Positions 1 to 8,713 of a stretch of DNA of 64,000 nt are shown here, one piece after another. Each line of letters starts with the position of its first letter. Within the stretch, counting starts at the first letter, position 1. Both the position numbers and the translations under genes were made by a program. The DNA is taken from the NCBI RefSeq assembly GCF_025998815.1, contig NZ_AP026678.1, forward strand, positions 2,232,001 through 2,296,000. The letters run 5' to 3'. This DNA comes from Ignavibacterium sp. (lineage in GTDB: Bacteria; Bacteroidota; Ignavibacteria; Ignavibacteriales; Ignavibacteriaceae). Below the pieces are notes generated by a model. That model did no database searches, was not told the DNA's origin, and was given only the letters and a program-made list of their open reading frames with translations.

Positions 1-516
1 AAAAGATTAACCAATGCGAGAAAAAGATGGGATGCTTTGGATTCATATCAGAAACTTTATGAAGTATCTCAGTTTCTCGAAGCACTCTTTAACCAATACA
101 ATGTTTGTATGGTTAATCCTCCGGTTAAATTTGAAAAGGATCCTATATCGAAAGTTTGGAAAGATATAGATATCGCAGTAAACGAACACAGATTAAATTA
201 CCTTTCAAACAATTTATTTAATCAGCTTGGCGGTGACGGACAGAAATTTAGATTTAATGAAGTGCGCTGTGTTTATAAAGATGAAGAACTTTACATCCTT
301 GAAACAGATGTTAAAGATCGCGACCGCGATAACTGGTTAAAGAAACTTCAGGAGTGGTTAAAGACTAAAATTGATGCTGGCAAAGCTCACGGTGATACTG
401 TATTTCTATTCAGTAGAAGTCAGGCACTGGTAATACCAGAAAAAACATTGCCATCAATACTAGAGAATTGGATTGATGCTGCAATAAAAAATGTAATCGC
501 TAAAAAACAGTATTAA
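1..516 (+). CDS. C-terminal part of an unrecognised protein (5' truncated by window)
   Basis: The reading frame is already open at base 1 (it begins KRLTNARKRWDALDSYQ) and runs to a TAA at 514-516, so the gene starts outside the window. A TTG at 37 could be called a start, but nothing favours it over a longer protein. The visible 171 residues are charged and soluble, with many Lys/Asp/Glu, helical-looking ends, a basic-acidic stretch DVKDRDRDNW near the middle, and no signal peptide or membrane segment. I do not recognise the family. It converges on the small ORF at 521-697 with only 4 bases between the stops. Confidence 0.6.
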   Translation, partial: KRLTNARKRWDALDSYQKLYEVSQFLEALFNQYNVCMVNPPVKFEKDPISKVWKDIDIAVNEHRLNYLSNNLFNQLGGDGQKFRFNEVRCVYKDEELYILETDVKDRDRDNWLKKLQEWLKTKIDAGKAHGDTVFLFSRSQALVIPEKTLPSILENWIDAAIKNVIAKKQY

Positions 517-520
517 AGAA

Positions 521-697
521 TTAATTTTCTGCTAACTGAATAGCAAGTCTTTTTCTGTTGTTGGATTGCTGCTTTGCAGTATTAACTGATGCTCTTGGAA
601 GTTTAATATCTACAACTACTTCCTTCTCACTAAAATCTAATTCAAGCTGGTTAGGATTTTTCTGAAGATCTTTCTTGGATTTCTTTTGTCTGATCAT
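521..697 (-). CDS. Small basic hypothetical protein (58 aa)
   Basis: An ATG at 697-695 opens a 58-codon frame ending in TAA at 523-521. The product starts MIRQKKSKKDLQKNP and ends in RKRLAIQLAEN. It is strongly basic with an acidic middle and has no hydrophobic segment. There is no clear Shine-Dalgarno site, and an ATG five bases further upstream is followed at once by a stop. The frame fills the gap between convergent neighbours and its codon use looks ordinary for the window. I do not recognise a family. It may be a real small protein or a chance ORF. Confidence 0.4.
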   Translation of the reverse strand: MIRQKKSKKDLQKNPNQLELDFSEKEVVVDIKLPRASVNTAKQQSNNRKRLAIQLAEN

Positions 698-828
698 ATC
701 ATTACGAAAGTAAAAAATGATTTGTCACAAAATTAATTTTTATTTTTTGCGTGAGGCAATCTATAAAGATTAATATTTAAAGTGAAGTGATATAAAAAAT
801 TTTTTTAGAAACTTTTTATAATTTTTTC

Positions 829-1194
829 TTACTTCGTATCGAAAGTTACTTTTTCAAGAAAATGAGAAGCTTCATAACTGTTAAGCATAACTTTTTCTGT
901 TTTAAAGTTACTTTCTTCGCCAGCCGATAATTTTGTTAATCTTGCAATAGATTCTTTTCCATTAATTTTATAAATGATTTCAATATTATCCACATCACTT
1001 TCACTAACATTTTTAACCTTTCCTTCAATATGTCCCCAGGTTCTTGGTTGAATTGCTGGCGCATCTATATCAACGGCTTCCTTAACTTTAACAAGATTTC
1101 CTTTCACTTCTAATACTTCTTTTTCTTTAATGAAGTTATCGTATAAAAGATATCCGGCAATAACTACGATGACAAAGACTAAAAACTTTTTCAT
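829..1194 (-). CDS. Hypothetical membrane-anchored or exported protein, FxLYD-like
   Basis: This 121-residue protein starts MKKFLVFVIVVIAGYLLYDNF, a single N-terminal membrane anchor or uncleaved signal. A soluble domain of about 95 residues follows, in which GHIEGKVKNVSESDVDNIEI and a late YEASHFLEKVTF stretch resemble the small beta-sandwich FxLYD-type domains (polar, alternating beta pattern around a G-x-V-x-N core). That likeness is by eye and weak. The ATG is preceded by AAGGAAAA at a good distance, which supports the start. It is a single gene, divergent from the cytochrome at 1377. Function unknown. Confidence 0.65.
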   Translation of the reverse strand: MKKFLVFVIVVIAGYLLYDNFIKEKEVLEVKGNLVKVKEAVDIDAPAIQPRTWGHIEGKVKNVSESDVDNIEIIYKINGKESIARLTKLSAGEESNFKTEKVMLNSYEASHFLEKVTFDTK

Positions 1195-1376
1195 AATATT
1201 TTCCTTTTTTAATTTTCCTTAAACAAACATCAAGCCGAAATGTTATTTTACCTTCAGTTTATAAATTCTACCATTAAACAGTTTTATAATTGTAGTTAAG
1301 GAATATTATTGCAATTTTGACTTGTCAATAATTCACAATTTCTATTTATAAATTAAAACCTAAAAAGGAGGCAACC

Positions 1377-1970
1377 ATGTTTAGGTTAAAAATCTTGTTT
1401 TCTGTTGTTATTACAACAACTTTTTTAATGGTTATTTTTTCTGCTTGTAACAACTCTGCAAATGAAAAAGCTGAGATGACACAGGCAGATAAAGTTGCAC
1501 GAGGAGAATTCCTTGTAACATTTGGAGGTTGTGGTGATTGCCACACACCCAAAGTTTTCACTCCACAAGGTCCTGTTCCGGATACAACCAGACTTCTTTC
1601 CGGCTCACCTTCAACAACACAAATTAATGAGGTTGATAATAAGTTAGTTCAGCCAGGGAAATGGATTTTGTTTACACAGGATATTACCGCAGCTGTTGGT
1701 CCGTGGGGAGCATCATTTGCAGCTAACTTAACTCCCGATATTGAAACCGGAATTGGTTCCTGGAATGAAGAAATGTTTATAAATGCTTTAAGAACCGGTA
1801 AACACCTTGGTGCCGGAAGGCCTATTATGCCGCCAATGCCTTGGGAGTTAACCGGGCAACATTCTGATGATGATCTGAAGGCAATGTTTGCCTATTTAAA
1901 ATCACTCAAGCCGGTTAAAAATAAAGTTCCGGATTATATGCCTCCGGATAAAGTATTTGCACAGAAATAA
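1377..1970 (+). CDS. Mono-haem c-type cytochrome lipoprotein
   Basis: The 197-residue protein has a lipoprotein signal peptide with lipobox FSAC (C24 is the predicted lipidated residue), so it should be anchored on the periplasmic face of a membrane. One haem c attachment motif, CGDCH (C52, C55, H56), follows. A late MPPMPW stretch offers a methionine as a likely sixth haem ligand, and the C-terminus (DDDLKAMFAYLKSLKPV) is the closing helix of class I cytochrome c domains. The ATG sits after a strong AAGGAGG. It stands alone, so the electron partner is not indicated. The role is probably periplasmic electron transfer. Confidence 0.88.
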   Translation: MFRLKILFSVVITTTFLMVIFSACNNSANEKAEMTQADKVARGEFLVTFGGCGDCHTPKVFTPQGPVPDTTRLLSGSPSTTQINEVDNKLVQPGKWILFTQDITAAVGPWGASFAANLTPDIETGIGSWNEEMFINALRTGKHLGAGRPIMPPMPWELTGQHSDDDLKAMFAYLKSLKPVKNKVPDYMPPDKVFAQK

Positions 1971-2114
1971 TCTATTTTGCTTTGAAGGCGTGAAGGAGAG
2001 CACGCCTGACTATTAAATTTAACCCTTAAATCAATCTCGCATAATTTCAATTCTAAAATATAAATCACTTTTTCAGTCACTTTCAGAATAAGAAATTTTC
2101 TTTATTTTTGCATC

Positions 2115-2190
2115 GCACCCTTAGCTCAGTTGGTAGAGCAGTAGACTCTTAATCTATTGGTCGGGGGTTCGAGTCCCCCAGGGTGCACCA
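2115..2190 (+). tRNA. tRNA-Lys (anticodon CTT)
   Basis: A full cloverleaf is visible. The acceptor arm GCACCCT pairs with AGGGTGC, the D arm is GCTC..GAGC, the anticodon arm GTAGA/TCTAT encloses loop CTCTTAA with anticodon CTT, and the T arm GGGGG/CCCCC encloses TTCGAGT. A discriminator A and a genome-encoded CCA close the 76 nt. It reads AAG codons. It lies between the cytochrome gene and the end of the convergent T9SS cargo gene, with no other tRNA nearby. Confidence 0.97.
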
Positions 2191-2213
2191 ATTCTTAATT
2201 TCCAGCTAAAATT

Positions 2214-3521
2214 TCACTTTAAATAAATCATCTTTTTCGTTTCAGTAGTAACTTTTTCTGAAGCGACCGAAGAATTTATCAGTTTTAATCTGTAGAAGTA
2301 AACGCCACTTGAAATACCAGTTTTAGAAATCTGATTTGCATTGAACTCAACTTCATATCGACCAGCAGGTTTTTCTTCATCAACCAGTGTTGCAACTTCA
2401 TTACCAAGTAAGTCATAAACTTTTATTTGAACAAATTGCCTGCTGCCAATTGCATACTGTATACTGGTAACAGGATTGAAAGGATTCGGATAATTCTGGA
2501 AAAGTTTGTAATCAATTTCATTTGACACTGTTGCTTGCTCAACACTATTTGGATCCGGGATATATTTAAATAAAACTCCATCTTGTCCGCAGGCAAATCC
2601 TTTTCTATCGTTTACAAATTGAACATCATAAACTGCAGAGCTGTCTGGAGTATCCATTTCAGACCAACTATTTCCTCCATCATTGGTAAAAAGTATTTTG
2701 TATCCTGCTGCTGACCAACCTTCGAGTTCATTCCTGAAATCAATCCCAAAACAAACTGCATTAATCGGAAGCTCTTCATAGGACCAGGTTTCTCCGCCGT
2801 CTGATGATTTAATTAATCCAACTCCGTAGAGATATTCTGGGTCGCCGGAGAGAGCTAAAATATTTAGTGAATCAAAAATGACAATTTCAAAAATCTCATC
2901 GGGACTTATTCCGTTGGTTTTCCAGTTTCTTCCGCCGTCCGTTGTTTTCCAGATTATACCAGAATTATCAAGAACACCTCCACAGGCAAAACCAAGTGAA
3001 TCATTTAACATCTGAATTTGAAGAAAAGGAAGATTTGCAACAATATCACTATCCCTTTGAGATAAGTTCCAATTCGTTCCTCCGTTAGTTGTATAATATG
3101 TGAATCTGTCTCCAATCATTCCAAACTGCTCGTTCAAAAAAAATACTGATCTGAAAAATTCTGTTTCAATCGGAATGAATTCTTTTATCCAATTTATACC
3201 ACCGTCAGTTGTTTTAAGCATATTAGTGCCAAGAGGTGGATTGTTCAATTCCCAGGTTAACGCATAACCATTTTGATTGTCAATAAAATGTATATCAATT
3301 ACAGGATCAGATGTGTTGGTATTCTGGATTATCCAACTATCACCACCATCTGATGTGTGAATGATTGTACCGTTAAGTCCGCAAGCCCAGCCATTCAAAG
3401 AATCAGCAAAAACAATTTTTCTCAACAAATTATTAGTTGGTGAATCTATTCTAACCCATTGTGGCTGTGAATAAATATTAATACTTAGAAATAAAATATT
3501 TACTATTACTAACTTTTTCAT
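2214..3521 (-). CDS. YCF48/BNR-like beta-propeller protein with T9SS sorting domain
   Basis: I start this gene at the ATG at 3521 (MKKLVIVNILFLSINIYSQ, a clean signal peptide), not at a TTG eight codons upstream. About 320 residues then contain repeated T(S/T)DGGxxW units (HTSDGGDSW, KTTDGGINW, YTTNGGTNW, KTTDGGRNW, KSSDGGETW, FTNDGGNSW), the signature of YCF48/BNR-type beta-propellers. The last ~80 residues are a T9SS type A sorting domain (QNYPNPFNP, KVYDLLGNEVATLV, SGVYFYRL, KKMIYLK). The protein is therefore expected to cross the outer membrane and be surface-attached or released. Ligand unknown. Confidence 0.85.
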   Translation of the reverse strand: MKKLVIVNILFLSINIYSQPQWVRIDSPTNNLLRKIVFADSLNGWACGLNGTIIHTSDGGDSWIIQNTNTSDPVIDIHFIDNQNGYALTWELNNPPLGTNMLKTTDGGINWIKEFIPIETEFFRSVFFLNEQFGMIGDRFTYYTTNGGTNWNLSQRDSDIVANLPFLQIQMLNDSLGFACGGVLDNSGIIWKTTDGGRNWKTNGISPDEIFEIVIFDSLNILALSGDPEYLYGVGLIKSSDGGETWSYEELPINAVCFGIDFRNELEGWSAAGYKILFTNDGGNSWSEMDTPDSSAVYDVQFVNDRKGFACGQDGVLFKYIPDPNSVEQATVSNEIDYKLFQNYPNPFNPVTSIQYAIGSRQFVQIKVYDLLGNEVATLVDEEKPAGRYEVEFNANQISKTGISSGVYFYRLKLINSSVASEKVTTETKKMIYLK

Positions 3522-3648
3522 AAAATTATTTCTGTTATCGGGCAATGTATAAAAAACAAAATAAACTTTTAATAATAAAAATTGGTGTAATGGAAGAACA
3601 TTTTAATTATATTTTGACAGAGATAAAAAAGATTAAGACGAGGTTCAG

Positions 3649-4329
3649 ATGAAAGCGATGACATTTCCTTTTGTAACTGCAAAGTATCTATCAGACCTTT
3701 CTAAAAATAACAACCGTGAATGGTTTCTGAAAAACAGAGAGAGATTTGATATCGAGTTTCTGCAGCCCGCTATGCAGTTTGTAATTGATCTTGGTGAGAG
3801 GATACAAACTTTTGCTCCAAATATTATGGCTGTTCCAAGAGTTGATAAATCAATATTCCGTTTGCACAGGGATGTAAGGTTCAGAAAAAATAAATCGCCA
3901 TACAAAACTAATCTTGGAATTTACTTTTGGGAAGGTAAAGGAAAAAGAATGGAATGTTCGGGATTTTATTTTCACATTGAACCGAATAATTTTTTTCTTG
4001 GAGCAGGAATGTATGTATTCAGTCCACAGCAATTGAAAAAATACAGAGACACTGTTTATAATCCAGATAAGGGAAGAGAACTTTCCAATATAATTTCATC
4101 TATCCTCAAGAATAAAAATTATTCAATTGGCGGAAAGACTTATAAGAAAACTCCGCGTGGTTATGATTCAGATTATAAATATTCAGAACTTCTTTTGCAT
4201 AGCGGAGTTTATTCATTCTATGAAATTGAATCATTAAACATGTTTCATAAAAAAGATATTGTAGAATTCACTTACAATGTGTTTAAAGATATGAATCCAC
4301 TTCATCAATGGCTTGTAAATAACATCTGA
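3649..4329 (+). CDS. DUF2461 family protein
   Basis: The 226-residue cytoplasmic protein carries the recognisable DUF2461 (TIGR02453) pattern. Near the N-terminus is FLSDLSKNNNREWFLKNR-like wording (here YLSDLSKNNNREWF). Then come RVDKSIFRLHRDVRFRKNKSPYKTNLG and a beta-rich GFYFHIEPNNFFLGAG core. Length matches the family (about 220 residues). The ATG follows GAGG at a reasonable spacing. The family is widespread and has no assigned biochemical role. It sits alone between the T9SS propeller and the radical SAM operon. Confidence 0.85.
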   Translation: MKAMTFPFVTAKYLSDLSKNNNREWFLKNRERFDIEFLQPAMQFVIDLGERIQTFAPNIMAVPRVDKSIFRLHRDVRFRKNKSPYKTNLGIYFWEGKGKRMECSGFYFHIEPNNFFLGAGMYVFSPQQLKKYRDTVYNPDKGRELSNIISSILKNKNYSIGGKTYKKTPRGYDSDYKYSELLLHSGVYSFYEIESLNMFHKKDIVEFTYNVFKDMNPLHQWLVNNI

Positions 4330-4464
4330 TTTAAAATTGAGATTAAACAAAAATTAAATTTCTGTTTACGAATTGAATTGATTCTCACTTCTAAAATGAT
4401 ATATTGCAATTAGTTCGAATACTCCGAACATTTCAAATCTACAAACAATTTACGGAGGTGCAAT

Positions 4465-5793
4465 ATGAAATATATTTCATATCTGCAAAGTAATTTCAAA
4501 AATATTCAACAGATGAAGAATCTGGAACAACAATATCTGGATGATATACAAATTGTTGGTTCTGTTCTTCCATTTAAAACCAATAACTATGTTGTTGATA
4601 ATCTTATTGATTGGTCTAAAGTGCCAGATGATCCGATGTTCAAACTTACTTTTCCGCAGAAGGATATGCTTCTTCCGCATCATTATGAAAAGATGAAATC
4701 TGTTGTTTTGAATGGTGCGGATAAACAAAAAATCAAAGAAGCTGCTAATGAAATAAGAATGCAGCTTAATCCTCATCCCGCAGGACAAATTGAATATAAT
4801 GTTCCGATGATTGAGGGTGAGAAACTTCACGGAATGCAGCATAAATACCGGGAGACTGTTTTATTCTTCCCAAGTCAGGGACAGACCTGTCACGCTTACT
4901 GTACATTCTGTTTTCGCTGGCCTCAGTTTGTTGGAATGGAGGATCTAAAGTTTGCATCAAAGGAAGCTGAGCTTTTAGTTAAATATGTTAAAGAACACGA
5001 AGAAGTAACTGATGTTCTTTTCACTGGCGGTGATCCGTTGATAATGAAAACAAAACATCTTGAAACTTATATAAGACCATTGCTCGAATCCAATATCGAA
5101 CATTTGAGAAATATCAGAATTGGTACAAAAGCACTCGGTTACTGGCCTTACAGATTTTTGACCGATGATGATTCAGATGATTTATTGAGATTGTTTGAAG
5201 ATGTTCAGAAAGCAGGAAAACACCTTGCATTTATGGCTCATTTCAACCATCCGGTTGAACTTGAAGGTGAGGTGGTTGAAAAAGCAATTAAAAGAATTCT
5301 AAACACCGGTGCCGTAATAAGAACACAATCTCCCGTTCTAAAACATATAAATGATGACTCCGAAGTTTGGGCTGAAATGTTCAGAAAGCAAGTTAAACTT
5401 GGACTGATACCATATTATATGTTCGTTGCCAGAAACACCGGTGCACAACATTATTTTTCAATTCCTTTGATTGATGCCTGGAAAATTTTCAGAGAAGCAT
5501 ATCAATCAGTCAGCGGAATCTGCAGGACGGTTCGAGGACCAAGTATGTCTTGCTTGCCGGGTAAAGTACAAATACTTGGGGTAAGTGAAGTAAAGGGAGA
5601 AAAAGTAATGGTGTTCCGGATGATTCAGGGAAGAAATCCTGATTGGGCAGCACGCCCGTTCTTTGCAGAATATGATGAGAAAGCAATTTGGTATAGCGAT
5701 TTAAAGCCTGCTTTTGGAGAAGAAAAATTTTTCTTTACAGATGAGTTAAATAAAATTATATCACCGGAGGAAATTGAAGCCGATTATGAGTAA
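4465..5793 (+). CDS. KamA-family radical SAM protein (amino acid 2,3-aminomutase-like)
   Basis: The 442-residue protein has the radical SAM cysteines C142-x3-C146-x2-C149 and GGDP at 188-191, as in lysine 2,3-aminomutases, which move an amino group from C2 to C3 using PLP and a 5'-deoxyadenosyl radical. LPGK near the end gives K367 as the likely PLP lysine, although the usual GGGGK is shortened. Aligning by eye with clostridial lysine 2,3-aminomutase, the two aspartates that hold the lysine side-chain amine fall at R323 and S360, so lysine is an unlikely substrate. An acidic substrate such as glutamate is an inference. It has a strong GGAGG site and is first in an operon, overlapping the next start by 8 bp. 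Confidence 0.85.
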   Translation: MKYISYLQSNFKNIQQMKNLEQQYLDDIQIVGSVLPFKTNNYVVDNLIDWSKVPDDPMFKLTFPQKDMLLPHHYEKMKSVVLNGADKQKIKEAANEIRMQLNPHPAGQIEYNVPMIEGEKLHGMQHKYRETVLFFPSQGQTCHAYCTFCFRWPQFVGMEDLKFASKEAELLVKYVKEHEEVTDVLFTGGDPLIMKTKHLETYIRPLLESNIEHLRNIRIGTKALGYWPYRFLTDDDSDDLLRLFEDVQKAGKHLAFMAHFNHPVELEGEVVEKAIKRILNTGAVIRTQSPVLKHINDDSEVWAEMFRKQVKLGLIPYYMFVARNTGAQHYFSIPLIDAWKIFREAYQSVSGICRTVRGPSMSCLPGKVQILGVSEVKGEKVMVFRMIQGRNPDWAARPFFAEYDEKAIWYSDLKPAFGEEKFFFTDELNKIISPEEIEADYE

Positions 5794-7087
5794 AAACAAC
5801 AACCACAGAAACAATTTTGATATAAGTCTTAACCTTAATGTGAGAGGGTTTCCTATCTCAGCCACTCTATGGATAAACGAATTGTCGAACAAGCTTCTGA
5901 AAGAAGGAAAGAAGGTTTATAAATTTGGCCTGGGGCAATCTCCGTTTCCCGTGCCGCAAGTGGTTGTTGATTCTCTTAAGCTGAATGCATATCAGAAAGA
6001 TTATTTGCCGGTTAAGGGTCTCGAGGCATTAAGAACTGCGGTTGCAGAATTTCATTCAAGGAGAACCGGAGTTAAACGAAGTTCTGATGATGTGCTAATC
6101 GGACCTGGCTCTAAAGAACTGATGTTTTTATTACAATTTGTTTACTATGGTGATATAATCATTCCCACTCCAAGTTGGGTTTCTTATGCACCGCAGGCGA
6201 AATTTATCGGTAGAAATATTGATTGGCTTCACACAAAAGAATCTAACAAATGGAAACTAACTCCTGATGAATTGGAAAAAATCTTTAAAAAAGATCCTGA
6301 TAAACCACGTCTGGTAATTCTTAATTATCCCTCAAATCCCACCGGCATAACATATTCGGAAAAAGAACTGAAAGAAATTACAGCCATCGCAAGAAAATAT
6401 CGTGTTATATTACTATCTGATGAAATATATGGAGAACTTCATTTTGAAGGTGAACATATATCCATTGCAAGGTTTTACCCCGAGGGAACAATTATTTCAA
6501 GCGGATTGAGTAAATGGTGTGGAGCCGGCGGTTGGCGGCTTGGAACCTTTACTTTTCCACCATCTCTTCGATGGCTTCTTGATACCATGGCCACGGTTGC
6601 AAGCGAGACTTATACATCTACAAGTGCACCTATTCAGTATGCAGCCATCACTGCTTTCAGGGGAAATATCAGCATTGAAAGATATCTTGTCAACTCAAGG
6701 CGTATTTTAAAAGCACTCGGACTTTATATTTATAAAAAACTTTCTAAAGCTGATATTCTCACTCCCAAACCTGAAGGGGGTTTTTATTTGTTTATTAACT
6801 TTAGAAAACATGCAGCAAAACTTAAAAAACGCGGAATTACAAACAGCAATGAGCTTGCCGAAAAACTTCTTCAGGATACCGGAGTTGCTTTATTGCCCGG
6901 CACTCACTTCGGCAGACCTCCCGAAGAGTTAACTCTGCGTCTTGCATATGTGGATTTTGATGGTGCGAAAGCTTTGGCTGCAATTGAAACTTTGCCCGCT
7001 TATAAGTTACCAGATGACAAATTTTTAAAGAATTATTGTTTCAACATTATCGAAGCTACCGATTTAATATGTAACTGGATTGATTAA
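5786..7087 (+). CDS. PLP-dependent aminotransferase, class I/II
   Basis: This fold-type I aminotransferase has NYPSNPTG at 180-187 (N184 contacts PLP), SDEIYGE with D212 and Y215, SSGLSKWCGAGGWRLG with the Schiff-base lysine K243, and a C-terminal RLAYVDFDG with the likely carboxylate-binding arginine. Its length of about 433 residues is normal. I chose the ATG at 5786, which overlaps the end of the aminomutase gene (ATGAGTAA), over a TTG at 5774 that sits too close to the GGAGG. The overlap implies translational coupling. Which amino or keto acid it handles cannot be read from the sequence. It may act before or after the aminomutase. Confidence 0.9.
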   Translation: MSKNNNHRNNFDISLNLNVRGFPISATLWINELSNKLLKEGKKVYKFGLGQSPFPVPQVVVDSLKLNAYQKDYLPVKGLEALRTAVAEFHSRRTGVKRSSDDVLIGPGSKELMFLLQFVYYGDIIIPTPSWVSYAPQAKFIGRNIDWLHTKESNKWKLTPDELEKIFKKDPDKPRLVILNYPSNPTGITYSEKELKEITAIARKYRVILLSDEIYGELHFEGEHISIARFYPEGTIISSGLSKWCGAGGWRLGTFTFPPSLRWLLDTMATVASETYTSTSAPIQYAAITAFRGNISIERYLVNSRRILKALGLYIYKKLSKADILTPKPEGGFYLFINFRKHAAKLKKRGITNSNELAEKLLQDTGVALLPGTHFGRPPEELTLRLAYVDFDGAKALAAIETLPAYKLPDDKFLKNYCFNIIEATDLICNWID

Positions 7088-7123
7088 ATTTGGGCGATCG
7101 AAAAATAAAATTAAGGAAATACT

Positions 7124-8659
7124 ATGAAGAAAATAGATTTAAGAGCGATTGAAAAAAAAATTAAGGTAAGAACACTAAAGAAAGAAGATTATGATGATGT
7201 AGTTGAGTTACAGAAATTATGTTTTCCGGGAATGAAACCATGGAAAAAAGAACAATTCTATAGCCAGATAGAAATCTTTCCCGAAGGACAAATATGTGTA
7301 GAACTGAATAAGAAAATAATTGCTTCTTCAAGCAGCCTGATAATTGATTTTGATTTATATCAGGAAAGCGATAACTGGCAAACATTGAGTGATTCGGGTT
7401 ATATTACAAATCATGATCCCGATGCGGAAACTCTTTACGGAATTGAAATAATGGTTCATCCGGATTTCAGATCAATGAAAATAGCAAGAAGAATTTATAA
7501 TGCAAGAAAAGAACTTGCGGTTAAATTAAATCTTAAGAATATAGTAGTTGGTGGTAGAATTCCCGGTTATAAAAAGTATAAAAACAAACTCACCCCACGT
7601 GAATATGTGGAAAAAGTTATAAATAAAGACATCTATGATCCCGTTCTAACATCTCAGCTTGCAAATGGCTTTGTTTTGAAAAGAATCATTCCCCAATATC
7701 TTACAAGCGATGAAGAATCAGATGGTTATGCAACACTACTTGAATGGTCAAATATAGATTATATTCCACCGGTTGCTAAAAAGGTTGTAACTTCAAAGAA
7801 AGTAAGAATATGTGCTGTTCAGTATATGATGCGCCCCATAAATGGGTTTGATGAATTTGCAACCCAATGCGAATACTTTACTGATGTGGCTTCGGGTTAT
7901 AAATCTGATTTCGTTCTCTTCCCCGAAATATTTACACTTCAATTACTTTCGTTTCTGCCTAACGAAAGGCCCGGACTGGCAGTAAGAAAACTTGCAGAGT
8001 TTACAAATCAGTACCTCGATCTGTTTAACAATCTCGCTATAAAATACAATATTAACATTATTGGTGGCTCACATTTTACCAAAGAAGGGGATGATCTTTA
8101 TAACATCTCTTATCTGTTCAGAAGAGATGGAACAATTGAAAAACAATATAAAATTCACATTACTCCAAATGAAAGACGATGGTGGGGAATAAAGCCGGGC
8201 GATAAAATTGAAGTGTTTGAAACCGATCGTGGAAAAATCAACATTCAAATTTGTTACGATGTTGAATTTCCCGAACTGAGCAGAATTGCTGTTTCTAAAG
8301 GAGCGGAAATAATATTTGTACCTTTCTGCACTGATGAACGCTACGGCTATTTAAGAGTAAGACAATGTGTTCAGGCTCGTTGTATTGAGAACGGAGTTTA
8401 TGCTGCTATGGCAGGAAATGTCGGAAATCTTCCCTTTGTTGAGAATATGGATATCCAGTATGCACAATCCGGAATTTATACTCCGTCTGATTTTATGTTT
8501 TCAAGAGACGCTATTGCTGCCGAATGTACTCCAAATGTTGAAACCGTTGTAATTCACGATTTAGATCTTGAGCTGCTGAAAAGACATCGTTCGCAGGGAA
8601 GTACATTAAATTGGTTCGATAGAAGGCAGGACCTTTACGAAGTAGTGTTGAAGAAATGA
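7124..8659 (+). CDS. Fused GNAT acetyltransferase and carbon-nitrogen hydrolase
   Basis: Residues ~15-215 are a GNAT N-acyltransferase domain (IEIMVHPDFRSMKIARRIYNAR is the acetyl-CoA binding region). Residues ~225-511 are a nitrilase-superfamily hydrolase with a complete catalytic set: E268 in LFPEIF, K343 in KIHITPNE and C377 in IQICYDVEFPE. Fusions of this architecture are known as a family, but their substrate is not settled to my knowledge. It starts 36 bp after the aminotransferase. In this context it could acylate and/or deacylate a beta-amino acid, or hydrolyse its amide, which is inference. The acetylation step of N-epsilon-acetyl-beta-lysine osmolyte synthesis is the closest known parallel. 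Confidence 0.88.
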   Translation: MKKIDLRAIEKKIKVRTLKKEDYDDVVELQKLCFPGMKPWKKEQFYSQIEIFPEGQICVELNKKIIASSSSLIIDFDLYQESDNWQTLSDSGYITNHDPDAETLYGIEIMVHPDFRSMKIARRIYNARKELAVKLNLKNIVVGGRIPGYKKYKNKLTPREYVEKVINKDIYDPVLTSQLANGFVLKRIIPQYLTSDEESDGYATLLEWSNIDYIPPVAKKVVTSKKVRICAVQYMMRPINGFDEFATQCEYFTDVASGYKSDFVLFPEIFTLQLLSFLPNERPGLAVRKLAEFTNQYLDLFNNLAIKYNINIIGGSHFTKEGDDLYNISYLFRRDGTIEKQYKIHITPNERRWWGIKPGDKIEVFETDRGKINIQICYDVEFPELSRIAVSKGAEIIFVPFCTDERYGYLRVRQCVQARCIENGVYAAMAGNVGNLPFVENMDIQYAQSGIYTPSDFMFSRDAIAAECTPNVETVVIHDLDLELLKRHRSQGSTLNWFDRRQDLYEVVLKK

Positions 8660-8713
8660 TTGAGTGATGTTTATGTTTACAATACATAAATTTTTCAGGA
8701 TTGAATTATAAAA

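Noticed and set aside
4465-5793. Calling the radical SAM protein lysine 2,3-aminomutase
   Set aside because: Both residues that bind the lysine side-chain amine appear replaced and the GGGGK motif is shortened, so only the KamA family is claimed.
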